Made by a program: the position numbers and the translations under genes | Notes under the pieces: model-generated | Told to the model about the DNA's origin: nothing | Database searches by the model: none | What the model saw: the letters and a program-made list of their open reading frames with translations, nothing else | In this document: one piece after another, positions 8,209 through 15,003 of the stretch | Numbering within the stretch: position 1 is the first letter of the stretch | How the letters are laid out: each line of letters starts with the position of its first letter | From: a virus | Reading direction: 5' to 3' (one strand) | DNA: 27,928 bases | Virus record (IMG/VR): IMGVR_UViG_3300025168_000498 | Location: 1 to 27,928 of that record

Positions 8209-10536
8209 CTAGAGTAATTCGTCTTGGGCTATATCATCATATAGGTCCTTCGACTCTTCCCCTTCTGGCTTAACAGAGGTTATCAGATTTGATTTTGCAT
8301 CATTCAATCTAGCTTTCATTAAGCTAGATGCCATTTCAGCACGATTAGATATTTTATCTAAGTCTCCACTGAATTTTTCTACTTCTAAACGCTTCTTAGC
8401 GTGGATTTCTTCACGTGAAGCAGTTTGAAGGTCTCCTTTGACCTTCTTTAATTCTTCTGATAGCTGTTCATTTTGTTGCATTAGTTGTTGCATTTGTCCA
8501 TGTCTTTGTAATACACCCTCTATGTCTACAACTTCTGTCTTCTTTAAGACTTCTACTTGGTCAATTAGACCCATTTTATACATTTCCATATACGTATTTA
8601 ATAAGGCCATTCTGTTTGTTGGTAACGTAGATCCAGATACTACTACTAAGTCATATTTCCCTACACCAATGTCATGGAATTTTTTAACTGCATCATCGTC
8701 AATTTCTCTATAGAAGTTAATTCTTTCTTCCTTTTCCAGTCCATTAGGTTGAACTAAACGAATAACCTTTTCTTCTGTATAAAGTTGCTGTATTAAAGGT
8801 ATTGCAACTTTTGCAGCTTGATTTAAAAAGTTTTCTATGTCATCTCTTCTTGATTTAATTCTTCTTTGTCCAAATTCATCTACAACCATTGTTCCTCTGT
8901 ATGTAGATGGAGCACCTTTACCACTTCCTTGCATCATTTCAAAAATACCGAATCCATATTCTAAGTCGTATTTAGCATCTGATTCATTCTTATATAATTC
9001 ATTAGGCAATGGAACTGGACCAGCAACGATCGGTGCACCCAGCTCAGCGTCAAACTCAATAACACTGGTTCCAGCTTTACTCCACTCCTCTTCTATCTGT
9101 CGAAGATCTGCTGAGCCTCTAGGTATAAGAAGCTTAACATTTGTACTCGTACTTGCATGTGCTATGATTAAAGAACGTATTTTATTAATATATTCTTGCA
9201 AAGGTCTGTATAATCTTACGTCAGATTCAGGATATGGATTTCTATGGTGAACATTCATTAGAGGAATGATAGGATAGTCTTCTGTTGGTAGCATTCTCGT
9301 ATAAAGAAGTGTGTCTCCAACGGAAACGACTTGCTTAATACAAGGTTTTTCTACTTTATTAGCTGTTATCTCTCCCATACCAACCAACTCTTCTGTAGTA
9401 ATAGGTATTAAAACAGTTGTACTACCTGGAATTGAGTCTGCATTTTCTGGCCCTGGAACTCTAACTGGAGGCTGAGGAATTACTTCGCCCATTTCATTCG
9501 CTTGAGGTTCTGGCAATTCATAGTGAAACTGAGGTCCATCTTTAACAATAATCTCCATTAAGTCTAAAATAGCCTCATCGTCATGAATTATCAGTTCTTC
9601 ACCAGTAATTTTTCTTATTTTTATATAACCTTTCTGGCGATATTTATTATACTCTTTTTGTGTAAATAAAAATTCTCTATCAGAGAAAGGTTCATATACG
9701 TTATGATAGTTTTCTAATTCTTTTGTGTATCTTTCTAGATATTTACGATTTTTATGGAATCTATTGTCATCTCCAGAACGAAACATTTGTCCTTCAGTAG
9801 CTGCTAAGTCAGTTATAGGATAATCTCCTGCACCAACTCCGTTATCTTCTTCTGAATTTTCAATTTTATTCATATATTCTGGATAAATTTGTTTAGCTTG
9901 TTCGTCTGTCAAATGCTTAGCTATAATAATGTGAGCAGCATCTCTTGCATATATATCTTTTGAGTTAGGATCAATGTATACATCTAAGGGATTGATAGAC
10001 TTTATACATACTTCACCCTTACCTAGATCAGCCATAGGGTCTTGATAAACTGTGAACACTCCCATACCTCCAACATAATAGTCGTCAATAGCTTTTTTAA
10101 GTTCTTCATCGCCAGATGATTTTTCCCAGATATATTGAAAAAGGTCTGAAAACACTTTAGCTGTATCTCTGTCTGAATCTTCCCTAGCACTAGATCTGAA
10201 TTGAGGTGAGTTGTATGTAAGTAAAGATTTAGCAGTCTCTACGATAGGGTGGATTCTATTAACTACGATGGGAGCTTGTCCACGAGCTTCTAGTATTTCT
10301 TGTTCTTCGTTAGTCCATTGTGCTCCTGCACGAAATTCTATGGATTCTTGAAATTTTTGTGCCCACAATTGTCTTTCATTGTTGTATTCATGCCAGACTT
10401 CTTTTGATAGTTGTACGTCTTTAGGTATTTCTTTGACACTTATTGCTGGACCATCTTCATATCCAAAAACAAACTTCTTGTCTGCATCACTCTGCGTCCT
10501 GGTTCTTGCTCTTCGTTTCTGAATATTTTCTGGCAT
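8209..10536 (-). CDS. Portal protein
   Basis: A 775-residue protein with the features of P22-like (podovirus) portals: an N-terminal helical region with EYNNERQLWAQKFQESIEF, QWTNEEQEILEARGQAPIVVN and IHPIVETAKSLLTYNSPQFR, then VGGMGVFTVYQDP and INPLDVYIDPNSKD. A middle section reads SKSRRDDIENF-like (QRRIKSRRDDIENFLNQAAK), followed by a long C-terminal helix and coiled coil (MQQNEQLSEELKKVKGDLQT) as in barrel-forming portals. The gene follows the large terminase after a short spacer with a candidate promoter and precedes scaffold and capsid. The portal forms the 12-subunit ring for DNA entry. The start ATG at 10536 is preceded by TAAGG about 10 bases upstream. Confidence 0.85.
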   Translation of the reverse strand: MPENIQKRRARTRTQSDADKKFVFGYEDGPAISVKEIPKDVQLSKEVWHEYNNERQLWAQKFQESIEFRAGAQWTNEEQEILEARGQAPIVVNRIHPIVETAKSLLTYNSPQFRSSAREDSDRDTAKVFSDLFQYIWEKSSGDEELKKAIDDYYVGGMGVFTVYQDPMADLGKGEVCIKSINPLDVYIDPNSKDIYARDAAHIIIAKHLTDEQAKQIYPEYMNKIENSEEDNGVGAGDYPITDLAATEGQMFRSGDDNRFHKNRKYLERYTKELENYHNVYEPFSDREFLFTQKEYNKYRQKGYIKIRKITGEELIIHDDEAILDLMEIIVKDGPQFHYELPEPQANEMGEVIPQPPVRVPGPENADSIPGSTTVLIPITTEELVGMGEITANKVEKPCIKQVVSVGDTLLYTRMLPTEDYPIIPLMNVHHRNPYPESDVRLYRPLQEYINKIRSLIIAHASTSTNVKLLIPRGSADLRQIEEEWSKAGTSVIEFDAELGAPIVAGPVPLPNELYKNESDAKYDLEYGFGIFEMMQGSGKGAPSTYRGTMVVDEFGQRRIKSRRDDIENFLNQAAKVAIPLIQQLYTEEKVIRLVQPNGLEKEERINFYREIDDDAVKKFHDIGVGKYDLVVVSGSTLPTNRMALLNTYMEMYKMGLIDQVEVLKKTEVVDIEGVLQRHGQMQQLMQQNEQLSEELKKVKGDLQTASREEIHAKKRLEVEKFSGDLDKISNRAEMASSLMKARLNDAKSNLITSVKPEGEESKDLYDDIAQDELL

Positions 10537-10642
10537 CTATAACCTTATACCCCTCTGGTATCTCAAGTTTGCTTAATAGGTCTATCTTTCCAATAAAAGA
10601 CGTAAAACTTAATTTATACTTATTTAGGTCTTTTTTTGGCAT
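10487..10642 (-). CDS. Small hypothetical protein overlapping the portal start
   Basis: A 51-codon leftward frame (MPKKDLNKYKLSFTSFIGKI, ending KSKNQDAE) fills most of the gap between large terminase and portal and overlaps the portal gene's first 50 bases in another frame. Composition is charged and plausible, with a possible amphipathic helix at FIGKIDLLSKLEIPEGYK. No clear SD precedes its ATG, and it starts close to the predicted start of transcription from the TTGACA element, so it could be weakly translated or not at all. No family recognised. It is reported because the interval otherwise has no gene. Confidence 0.4.
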   Translation of the reverse strand: MPKKDLNKYKLSFTSFIGKIDLLSKLEIPEGYKVIDARKYSETKSKNQDAE

Positions 10643-10664
10643 ACAACTGTTTGGGTCTAAATTA

Positions 10665-10688
10665 CGGGTTTTTATATAGATTTGTCAA
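10665..10688 (-). promoter_or_regulatory. Candidate sigma70-like promoter upstream of portal operon
   Basis: On the leftward strand a perfect TTGACA (10688 down to 10683) lies seven bases after the large terminase stop codon. It is followed 18 bases later by TAATTT, a modest -10 match. It would let portal, scaffold and capsid genes be transcribed apart from the terminase genes. The -10 element is weak, so this is tentative. Confidence 0.35.
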
Positions 10689-10695
10689 GAACTAT

Positions 10696-12180
10696 TTAAA
10701 ATAGTTTCCAGTTCTTTGCTTTTTGATATAAACGCTCTTCTTTCTCCTTAACATTGCCAATATCATGCACTGGTCTGTAGCAATTTTTGTTTGCATAGAA
10801 AAAACCATCTAATAAGTCATCATGCTTACCTCTTGGATATAATAATAGCTCGTCTACAAAATGTTGCATATTCTCTTGAATATACACTTTACCACTAGCA
10901 AATAGAGGTTGTAAGCTTTCTAACCTATAAGATTTAGATGTTCTAGGATTTTCTTTAATTTCTAACCCTGGTATAAACATACCAGATTCTTCTGACTTTT
11001 CTTTTATATATTGTCGTAACATCTCCTGATAACCAACTGATTCAATTCTAGTTTTAGAACTTTTATATACTTTAAAGTTATCTATAACTGCATCTGCTAC
11101 CTGTAAAGGTTTAGCTCTTTTTCTGTAATAAGGTAGAACAAACCTATTATTGTCCTCATCTACTGCAATATTAAATATTACCGAGAAGTCAGCAGTCTGA
11201 GCAGTACTAGATGCGGGATCGACACCAGTAAACACGTTTACAGGTCTAACCTCTTCCACTTCCTCGCCATTTAAGCTCGTCAGTACGAGGTTCGACAATC
11301 CCTGTTCATTCTTCTGTAAGTATCCCTTATAGTGTTTTAAATGTTCTTCTCTAAATAAATTATCCTCGTCACCTACTATCTGACATAGGTACTCTCTGTA
11401 AAATACGGAAAGTCTGTTAATACTATCTAACTCATCTTTTTTCTGTTTCAACTTCTCTATAGGCCATACTTCTGGCCATAAAGAGTAATTAGTTTCTAGA
11501 ACAGGTCTAAACTCTAATGTATCCCAACCTTTCATATCTTTTAATGTTTCTACCATACACCTTTGGTGTTGGGGAGTACCAATAACAGCAATCTTACCAC
11601 GTAGAGGATCTAATGATGGAACACCAGATTGTAGCAACCAACGAAGGTTATACTCCATTGACTCTGCTGTCTTAGTGTTGTTCTCATCTTCTGGATCATC
11701 AAGTATTAAAAGAGTCGGACGTTGGTTACCGTGCTTGATACCACGTATTTGTTGTCCAGTACCTTTACATATAATAATACTTCCATCTTTTAACTCAATT
11801 TCAGTATTTGTCCATTTCTTTGCTGAGTTTTGCCCCCAGTATCCAAAAAAGTATCTAAACTCTTTTGAGTAATCTAATACGTCTTTAAGTGTCCCTAGAA
11901 GTTTTGTAGCATGACCTTGTGTACGAGATACTAAAACAATTACTTTTATCCCCTTGTCAAACATTAAATGATATAATGGATAAACACCAGCAACTATAGA
12001 TGACTTAGCATGTCCACGAGGAGCAATAACATTTGTTTGCTTTGTATCTGAACTATGCAACTTCTTTACTATGTCGTAATGAAAGTTGGGAGAGTTCTCA
12101 CTGAACATATTCGGCATAACCATGCGGCCGAATAAGAGCATGTCTTTCTCCATCTCTAGTAAAATTTTATCTTTTTCCAC
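10696..12180 (-). CDS. terL: Terminase large subunit
   Basis: A 494-residue DNA-packaging motor. The ATPase domain shows Walker A APRGHAKSS at about residues 53-61 and Walker B LLILDDPE at about 157-164, followed by the coupling-motif-like IGTPQ (200-204). The C-terminal RNase H-like nuclease shows D321 (FTGVDPAS), E380 (TRIESVGYQE) and the final acidic site HDDLLDGF (453-460). It cuts and translocates DNA through the portal. The start is GTG at 12180, with AAGAGA upstream; an internal ATG at residue 10 is an alternative. It overlaps the end of a small upstream frame and follows the small-terminase candidate. The terL assignment is firm from motifs and order. Confidence 0.93.
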   Translation of the reverse strand: MEKDKILLEMEKDMLLFGRMVMPNMFSENSPNFHYDIVKKLHSSDTKQTNVIAPRGHAKSSIVAGVYPLYHLMFDKGIKVIVLVSRTQGHATKLLGTLKDVLDYSKEFRYFFGYWGQNSAKKWTNTEIELKDGSIIICKGTGQQIRGIKHGNQRPTLLILDDPEDENNTKTAESMEYNLRWLLQSGVPSLDPLRGKIAVIGTPQHQRCMVETLKDMKGWDTLEFRPVLETNYSLWPEVWPIEKLKQKKDELDSINRLSVFYREYLCQIVGDEDNLFREEHLKHYKGYLQKNEQGLSNLVLTSLNGEEVEEVRPVNVFTGVDPASSTAQTADFSVIFNIAVDEDNNRFVLPYYRKRAKPLQVADAVIDNFKVYKSSKTRIESVGYQEMLRQYIKEKSEESGMFIPGLEIKENPRTSKSYRLESLQPLFASGKVYIQENMQHFVDELLLYPRGKHDDLLDGFFYANKNCYRPVHDIGNVKEKEERLYQKAKNWKLF

Positions 12181-12304
12181 TTTTTCTCTTAACTATTACT
12201 TTAATAGCTAGGTCAGAAGCAACTTCTCTCATAGTAGCTACGAACAATTCTAAAGTTTCTTTATTCTTTGATAGTATTTCTATCGTCTTCTTTATCGATT
12301 TCAC
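12167..12304 (-). CDS. Small hypothetical protein between terminase genes
   Basis: A 45-residue leftward frame with GTG at 12304 and AAGG a few bases upstream. It starts inside the 3' end of the small-terminase candidate and ends 14 bases inside the large terminase gene. The peptide (KKTIEILSKNKETLELFVAT, then REVASDLAIKVIVKRKSGKR) looks like one or two amphipathic helices with a basic end, and it bridges an otherwise unexplained 80-base gap by overlapping both neighbours. This fits coupled translation and a real gene. No family recognised; a terminase accessory role would be pure inference. Confidence 0.5.
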   Translation of the reverse strand: MKSIKKTIEILSKNKETLELFVATMREVASDLAIKVIVKRKSGKR

Positions 12305-13046
12305 TTACCTTAGTCGCTTTCAGTTTCTTTCTTTCTTTTTCAAAATTATTAGATATTTGATGAGAGATATCTACCTCAAAAGATTCAGTTAATTGTTTCT
12401 GTTTGGGTTTCATTTCTAAAAATTCAGACAATTCCTTAGCAGCACGTATCATATTAGCTGGATCTTCTTTTGTTTTGGCTACGTCAACTGCGTCTTTTAT
12501 AATGTCCAGAACATACCCCTCATCAATATCTCGGTCGATTAACACTTCTTTTAGTTTCTCACTCATAATTTTCTTTGTCTCTTTTAATTTTAATAATCTT
12601 TTTGCTGCCACTGCAGGGTTTTTTTGATCTGGGCGGTATATCTTACCTATTTGCTCCAGATCTGGCCTTTTTCCTGCCATTTTGTACGTTAAATAGGCAT
12701 CTATTGCTAAATCAGACCTACTTTTATTGGCTTCTAGCTCATCATATCCTTTTGTAGTCACATTACTATAGTTTTTACTATAATAATGAGGCTCAAACTC
12801 TAATTTACCAGTTTTTGTAACAAATTGCCTACCATACGGGAACACCATTTCAATATTTGTGCTATAAATGTTACGCTGAAGGCACTTAGCCACATAATTG
12901 TCGTCACTAATTCCCCAATCGCCAGCATTACACTTACTCCAATGCTTGTATGTTTTGTTCTTCCCTTTAAATTCGTCCAATGGGTATATGTAGAACTCAG
13001 CTTCTTCAAAATTATTTGCCTTCAGCCTTCTTACTATCTTTATCAT
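12261..13046 (-). CDS. Probable terminase small subunit
   Basis: A 261-residue protein directly upstream of the large terminase. Residues 1-100 are a mixed region rich in Tyr/Asn/Lys. Residues about 110-190 hold a helix-turn-helix-like section (DLAIDAYLTYKMAGKRPDLE, IGKIYRPDQKNPAVAAKRLL), then a helical stretch (YVLDIIKDAVDVAKTKEDPA) and a helical/basic C-terminus (FEKERKKLKATKVSEIDKED). Small terminases recognise the packaging site through such N-terminal DNA-binding helices and oligomerise through central helices. The N-terminal extension before the helix-turn-helix is unusual. The assignment depends on position and the AAKRLLKLKETKKIM pattern, not on a diagnostic motif. Confidence 0.6.
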   Translation of the reverse strand: MIKIVRRLKANNFEEAEFYIYPLDEFKGKNKTYKHWSKCNAGDWGISDDNYVAKCLQRNIYSTNIEMVFPYGRQFVTKTGKLEFEPHYYSKNYSNVTTKGYDELEANKSRSDLAIDAYLTYKMAGKRPDLEQIGKIYRPDQKNPAVAAKRLLKLKETKKIMSEKLKEVLIDRDIDEGYVLDIIKDAVDVAKTKEDPANMIRAAKELSEFLEMKPKQKQLTESFEVDISHQISNNFEKERKKLKATKVSEIDKEDDRNTIKE

Positions 13047-13236
13047 CTTTATAGTTCTCTTCTAAATACTTAACAAAATCCTCTTTGTCCCCTTTCATCT
13101 TCATATATTCGTCCAGGGCCTTGTCTCCATTCATTACGTGGAGCTGTAATCTCTCTACCTGCATTGCTAATGCTGCAACCATTCCTACTAGCTCTCTATT
13201 TGTAGGTTTTTTGCTCTTTTTTTGTCCAATTATCAT
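13012..13236 (-). CDS. Small helical protein upstream of terminase
   Basis: A 74-residue, highly charged protein, starting MIIGQKKSKKPTNRELVGMV. Residues 14-45 form a likely amphipathic or coiled-coil helix (ELVGMVAALAMQVERLQLHV), followed by an acidic/lysine-rich tail ending KKAEGK. GGGAGGA lies about 14 bases before the ATG, somewhat far but plausible. Its 3' end overlaps the small-terminase candidate by 35 bases. It is the first gene after the operator-like array at 13259-13349. No family recognised; it could be a small terminase accessory or a regulator. Confidence 0.55.
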   Translation of the reverse strand: MIIGQKKSKKPTNRELVGMVAALAMQVERLQLHVMNGDKALDEYMKMKGDKEDFVKYLEENYKDDKDSKKAEGK

Positions 13237-13258
13237 TTTTTACTTGACATCCTCCCAT

Positions 13259-13349
13259 ACTTATAGTATACTTATAGTATCACTTTTAGTAAATACTTAA
13301 TAATTCCATAGAATTATGTATTAGTTACTATAAGTATTACTTAAAGTAT
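13259..13349. repeat. Array of five 11-bp operator-like repeats
   Basis: Two exact tandem copies of ACTTATAGTAT lie at 13259-13269 and 13270-13280. A variant ACTTTTAGTAA is at 13282-13292, an inverted copy (TACTATAAGTAT) at 13326-13337, and ACTTAAAGTAT at 13339-13349. The motif is nearly self-complementary. The array lies in a 114-base gap between two leftward genes, directly upstream of the terminase-portal-capsid block. It looks like an operator or activator-binding region for virion-gene transcription. Confidence 0.6.
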
Positions 13350-13350
13350 A

Positions 13351-13575
13351 CTAATCCAACTCTCTTCTTTCTAAAACTCCAAGTCTCATTGCTTCAATTA
13401 AGCACATAATTTCAACTTCTGCTAGATGAGCTTCTTTTATTTGCATATGCGTCTCATTCTTTGGATCATACTCAACATCTTCCCATTGCCCAGTATCCGC
13501 ATTGAACCTAGACAAGGTTTGATGTCCATCCGATAATTCTAAAATTTTTTTTAAAATATTTTTAGGAACCTTCAT
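13351..13575 (-). CDS. Small hypothetical protein, first leftward gene
   Basis: A 74-residue acidic protein beginning MKVPKNILKKILELSDGHQT if read from the ATG at 13575. A TTG at 13611 would add 12 residues, but neither start has a good SD. An N-terminal helix (NILKKILELSDGHQ) is followed by FNADTGQWEDVEYDPKNET and a C-terminal amphipathic helix (EIMCLIEAMRLGVLERREL). It is the most upstream gene of the leftward block and is separated from the next by the operator-like array, so it may be expressed differently from the structural genes. No family recognised. Confidence 0.5.
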   Translation of the reverse strand: MKVPKNILKKILELSDGHQTLSRFNADTGQWEDVEYDPKNETHMQIKEAHLAEVEIMCLIEAMRLGVLERRELD

Positions 13576-13611
13576 ATTGTTAAATATAGGCCCAATATTT
13601 GAAAAATGCAA

Positions 13612-13742
13612 TTAGATTGTGTGTACGTGGTATATTAAAGGGATACACCTTATCGTTTTGGCTTTGTTTTAAATTTTTGGTTGAGTTTATTCAAATCCTA
13701 TTAAAATCTAATTAAATCAACCTATATAAAGGAATAAATATT
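13612..13742. promoter_or_regulatory. Divergent control region between leftward and rightward blocks
   Basis: A very AT-rich gap between the first leftward gene and the first rightward gene. On the plus strand a weak promoter-like pair TTGGTT (13677-13682) and TATTAA (13699-13704) is spaced by 16 bases; a TATATAA box and AAGGA follow before the ATG at 13743. The location makes it the likely origin of rightward early transcription. No hairpin of note is present. Confidence 0.4.
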
Positions 13743-14066
13743 ATGGAAACGATTATAATTAATCAGTTATGTTTGACAAGTGAATCATCTTTAAGTGGTG
13801 TGGATAGTGTGAAATTGGTGCAAAGTGCTAACACAAGCCCATTAGACGATGATAAGAAAGCACAAGCAAGTGGTGGAATATTTGTTGTCGCTAGTGAATC
13901 CAATGACGAACTAGTGGCTTGTGTAAAGAGTAAATTGACTAATGTATTAGCAGATAATGTAAAAGTATGTGATTCTGGAACATTATGTAGTGATAAGAAA
14001 AGAGTTTGGTTATCTTTTGAGAGAGTTAATAAAGATAGTGGAACATCTACAAACGCTAGTATATAG
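13743..14066 (+). CDS. Small hypothetical protein, first rightward gene
   Basis: A 107-residue protein starting METIIINQLCLTSESS, preceded by AAGGA about 14 bases upstream of its ATG. Ser/Asp/Val-rich with four cysteines. A central stretch ASGGIFVVASESNDELVACV followed by KSKLTNVLADNVKVCDSGT suggests a small alpha/beta fold. Being the first gene of the early block, followed at once by a terminator-like hairpin, it would be transcribed as a separate early message, as host-takeover proteins often are. I do not recognise the family, and that role is inferred from position alone. Confidence 0.6.
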   Translation: METIIINQLCLTSESSLSGVDSVKLVQSANTSPLDDDKKAQASGGIFVVASESNDELVACVKSKLTNVLADNVKVCDSGTLCSDKKRVWLSFERVNKDSGTSTNASI

Positions 14067-14075
14067 TTAATGAAT

Positions 14076-14121
14076 AGGATTAGGATAAACTCTTATGTAG
14101 AGTAAGTCCTAATCCTCTTTT
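14076..14121 (+). terminator. Intrinsic terminator after the first early gene
   Basis: Perfect 10-bp arms AGGATTAGGA (14076-14085) and TCCTAATCCT (14107-14116), with a nested ACTC/GAGT stem in the loop, followed by CTTTTA. It lies 10 bases after the stop of the upstream gene. Shape and T run fit a Rho-independent terminator, although the T run is short. Confidence 0.7.
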
Positions 14122-14127
14122 ATATAT

Positions 14128-14142
14128 ACCATACAATACATC
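14128..14142 (+). repeat. 15-bp intergenic motif, copy 1
   Basis: ACCATACAATACATC, differing by one base from two later copies. It follows the terminator hairpin by a few bases. No gene with an SD begins after this copy. See copies at 14238 and 14801. Confidence 0.6.
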
Positions 14143-14202
14143 TAATGCAGTCCAAGTTTAGTCTATGCTATTTCCCTACTCATAGAAGTTATAAATACCA
14201 TA

Positions 14203-14240
14203 GGTTAAACTTAAGTATTAAGTATTTTTTAAGTTAAACC
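14203..14240 (+). other. Hairpin upstream of the 29-residue membrane peptide
   Basis: Arms GGTTAAACTTAA (14203-14214) and TTAAGTTAAACC (14229-14240) pair at 11 of 12 positions with a 14-nt loop. The 3' arm ends in the first bases of the repeated 15-bp motif. The 95 bases before it (14143-14202 plus flank) hold no convincing gene. Confidence 0.5.
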
Positions 14241-14252
14241 ACACAATACATC
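14238..14252 (+). repeat. 15-bp intergenic motif, copy 2
   Basis: ACCACACAATACATC, identical to copy 3. It begins in the 3' arm of a hairpin and is followed within four bases by an SD (GAAAGGAG) and a small gene. It could be a leader element, a processing site or part of a promoter. Confidence 0.6.
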
Positions 14253-14269
14253 TTGAAAGGAGAAAAAAG

Positions 14270-14359
14270 ATGGATTATATAATATTAATAGCATTATTCT
14301 TTGGAATATGCTATGGATTAAAGAAAGGCTTAGAGGCATTATCATATGACAATGTATAA
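14270..14359 (+). CDS. 29-residue single-pass membrane peptide
   Basis: A short frame with a strong SD (GAAAGGAG) eight bases before its ATG. The peptide has residues 1-17 as a hydrophobic helix (MDYIILIALFFGICYG) followed by a short polar tail (LKKGLEALSYDNV). It overlaps the next gene by 14 bases. The strong ribosome site makes translation likely in spite of its length. Small inner-membrane peptides of this type occur in phage early regions; the function is unknown. Confidence 0.55.
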   Translation: MDYIILIALFFGICYGLKKGLEALSYDNV

Positions 14360-14552
14360 TAAAGCAGATTTAGTTGAGTTGTTAAACTGGACATACAACT
14401 ACAACTATGGTAGACGAGTTAGTAATAGTCTACATTTCGATCAGTTAGAACCAGTAGAGTTAGGTAGAATATTAGTTATGAGTAAAGCAACATTCTATCG
14501 TTCCAATTTGTTTACGAAGTTACAAGGATTGAGTGGGACGCAATCGAGTTAG
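14346..14552 (+). CDS. Small hypothetical protein
   Basis: A 68-residue protein starting MTMYNKADLVELLNWTYNYN, with its ATG inside the 3' end of the membrane-peptide gene, suggesting coupled translation. The body (SLHFDQLEPVELGRILVMSK, then ATFYRSNLFTKLQGL) looks helical and could form a small helix-turn-helix-like bundle (LEPVELGRILVMSKATFYR). No reliable family match by eye. It is followed by a strong hairpin. A regulatory function is possible but unproven. Confidence 0.5.
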   Translation: MTMYNKADLVELLNWTYNYNYGRRVSNSLHFDQLEPVELGRILVMSKATFYRSNLFTKLQGLSGTQSS

Positions 14553-14577
14553 TTAATGTGCGAGTTAACTGACATTT

Positions 14578-14606
14578 GAGTAGGGGTTCGTTTGAGCCCC
14601 ACTCTT
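14578..14606 (+). terminator. Hairpin terminator candidate
   Basis: Stem GAGT-A-GGGGTTC (14578-14589) pairs with GAGCCCC-ACTC (14594-14604) around a GTTT loop, with one bulged A and one G-T pair, followed by only TT. GC-rich in an AT-rich region. It closes the small-gene pair before the duplicated structured elements. Confidence 0.55.
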
Positions 14607-14708
14607 AAACTAATATTAACATAAGGTATCTAAGGTTAGCCGCAACATTAAGTTAAGACTTAATCAATCGGTTCGGAAACGATTAACTAACGATGATACC
14701 TATGTTAA
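14605..14708 (+). ncRNA. Structured intergenic element, copy A
   Basis: A long closing stem pairs TTAACATAAGGTATC (14616-14630) with GATACCTATGTTAA (14695-14708), with a single bulged A. Inside, GTTAG pairs with CTAAC, and two hairpins follow: ATTAAG/CTTAAT, and AATCG/CGATT around GTTCGGAAA. The result is a three-way-junction-like fold of 93 nt. The flank and 5' half recur exactly 100 bases downstream. It is not a tRNA (no acceptor end, no anticodon arm). It may be a transcribed structured RNA, an RNA-processing site or a DNA cruciform. Confidence 0.5.
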
Positions 14709-14785
14709 ACTAATATTAACATAAGGTATCTAATGTTAGCCGTAAAGGTTCAGAAATGATTAACTAACGAAGATACCTATGTTAA
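14705..14785 (+). ncRNA. Structured intergenic element, copy B
   Basis: Second copy of the preceding element, offset by exactly 100 bases. The closing stem is conserved (14716-14730 with 14772-14785) and so is the inner GTTAG/CTAAC stem, but about 23 bases are deleted and the ATTAAG hairpin is lost. The AATCG/CGATT hairpin is also altered. Preservation of the outer stem with variable centre suggests that the stem is the functional part. Confidence 0.5.
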
Positions 14786-14802
14786 TATAATTTAATATTA
14801 AC
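14781..14802 (+). other. Perfect 8-bp hairpin before motif copy 3
   Basis: GTTAATAT (14781-14788) pairs with ATATTAAC (14795-14802) around AATTTA. It overlaps the 3' arm of structured element B, so the two folds are mutually exclusive, and it ends at the start of the repeated 15-bp motif, as does the hairpin before copy 2. Confidence 0.45.
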
Positions 14803-14815
14803 CACACAATACATC
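14801..14815 (+). repeat. 15-bp intergenic motif, copy 3
   Basis: ACCACACAATACATC, identical to copy 2. Again it starts in the 3' arm of a hairpin and is followed directly by an SD (GAAGGGAG) and a gene. Confidence 0.6.
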
Positions 14816-14829
14816 GAAGGGAGATAAGC

Positions 14830-15003
14830 GTGGAAAAAGAGATAAAAGTAATATCTGAGAACCCATACGAAGGAACTCAGCAAATAGTAACAATAACTAC
14901 TTACGATAAAAAGAAAAATCGTATAGGTAAACCTTATAAGGAAAGCGTTACAAAACATATTAAGGTAAAACCTACAAAATTCAGGAAGGTGGAAGAAAGA
15001 TGA
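14830..15003 (+). CDS. Small basic hypothetical protein
   Basis: A 57-residue frame with GTG start and a strong SD (GAAGGGAG) about seven bases upstream. It reads MEKEIKVISENPYEGTQQIV, a beta-like stretch VTITTYDKKKNRIGK, and a basic end (KHIKVKPTKFRKVEER). Probably a small beta-strand protein. Its TGA overlaps the ATG of the next gene (ATGA). Function unknown. Confidence 0.55.
   Translation: MEKEIKVISENPYEGTQQIVTITTYDKKKNRIGKPYKESVTKHIKVKPTKFRKVEER

Noticed and set aside
14145-14237. 30-codon plus frame after motif copy 1
   Set aside because: No SD, ends inside the hairpin arm, no plausible protein character.
14670-14690. tRNA T-loop-like GGTTCGGAA in structured element A
   Set aside because: No acceptor-stem/CCA geometry, no anticodon arm, and the motif is changed in copy B; not a tRNA.
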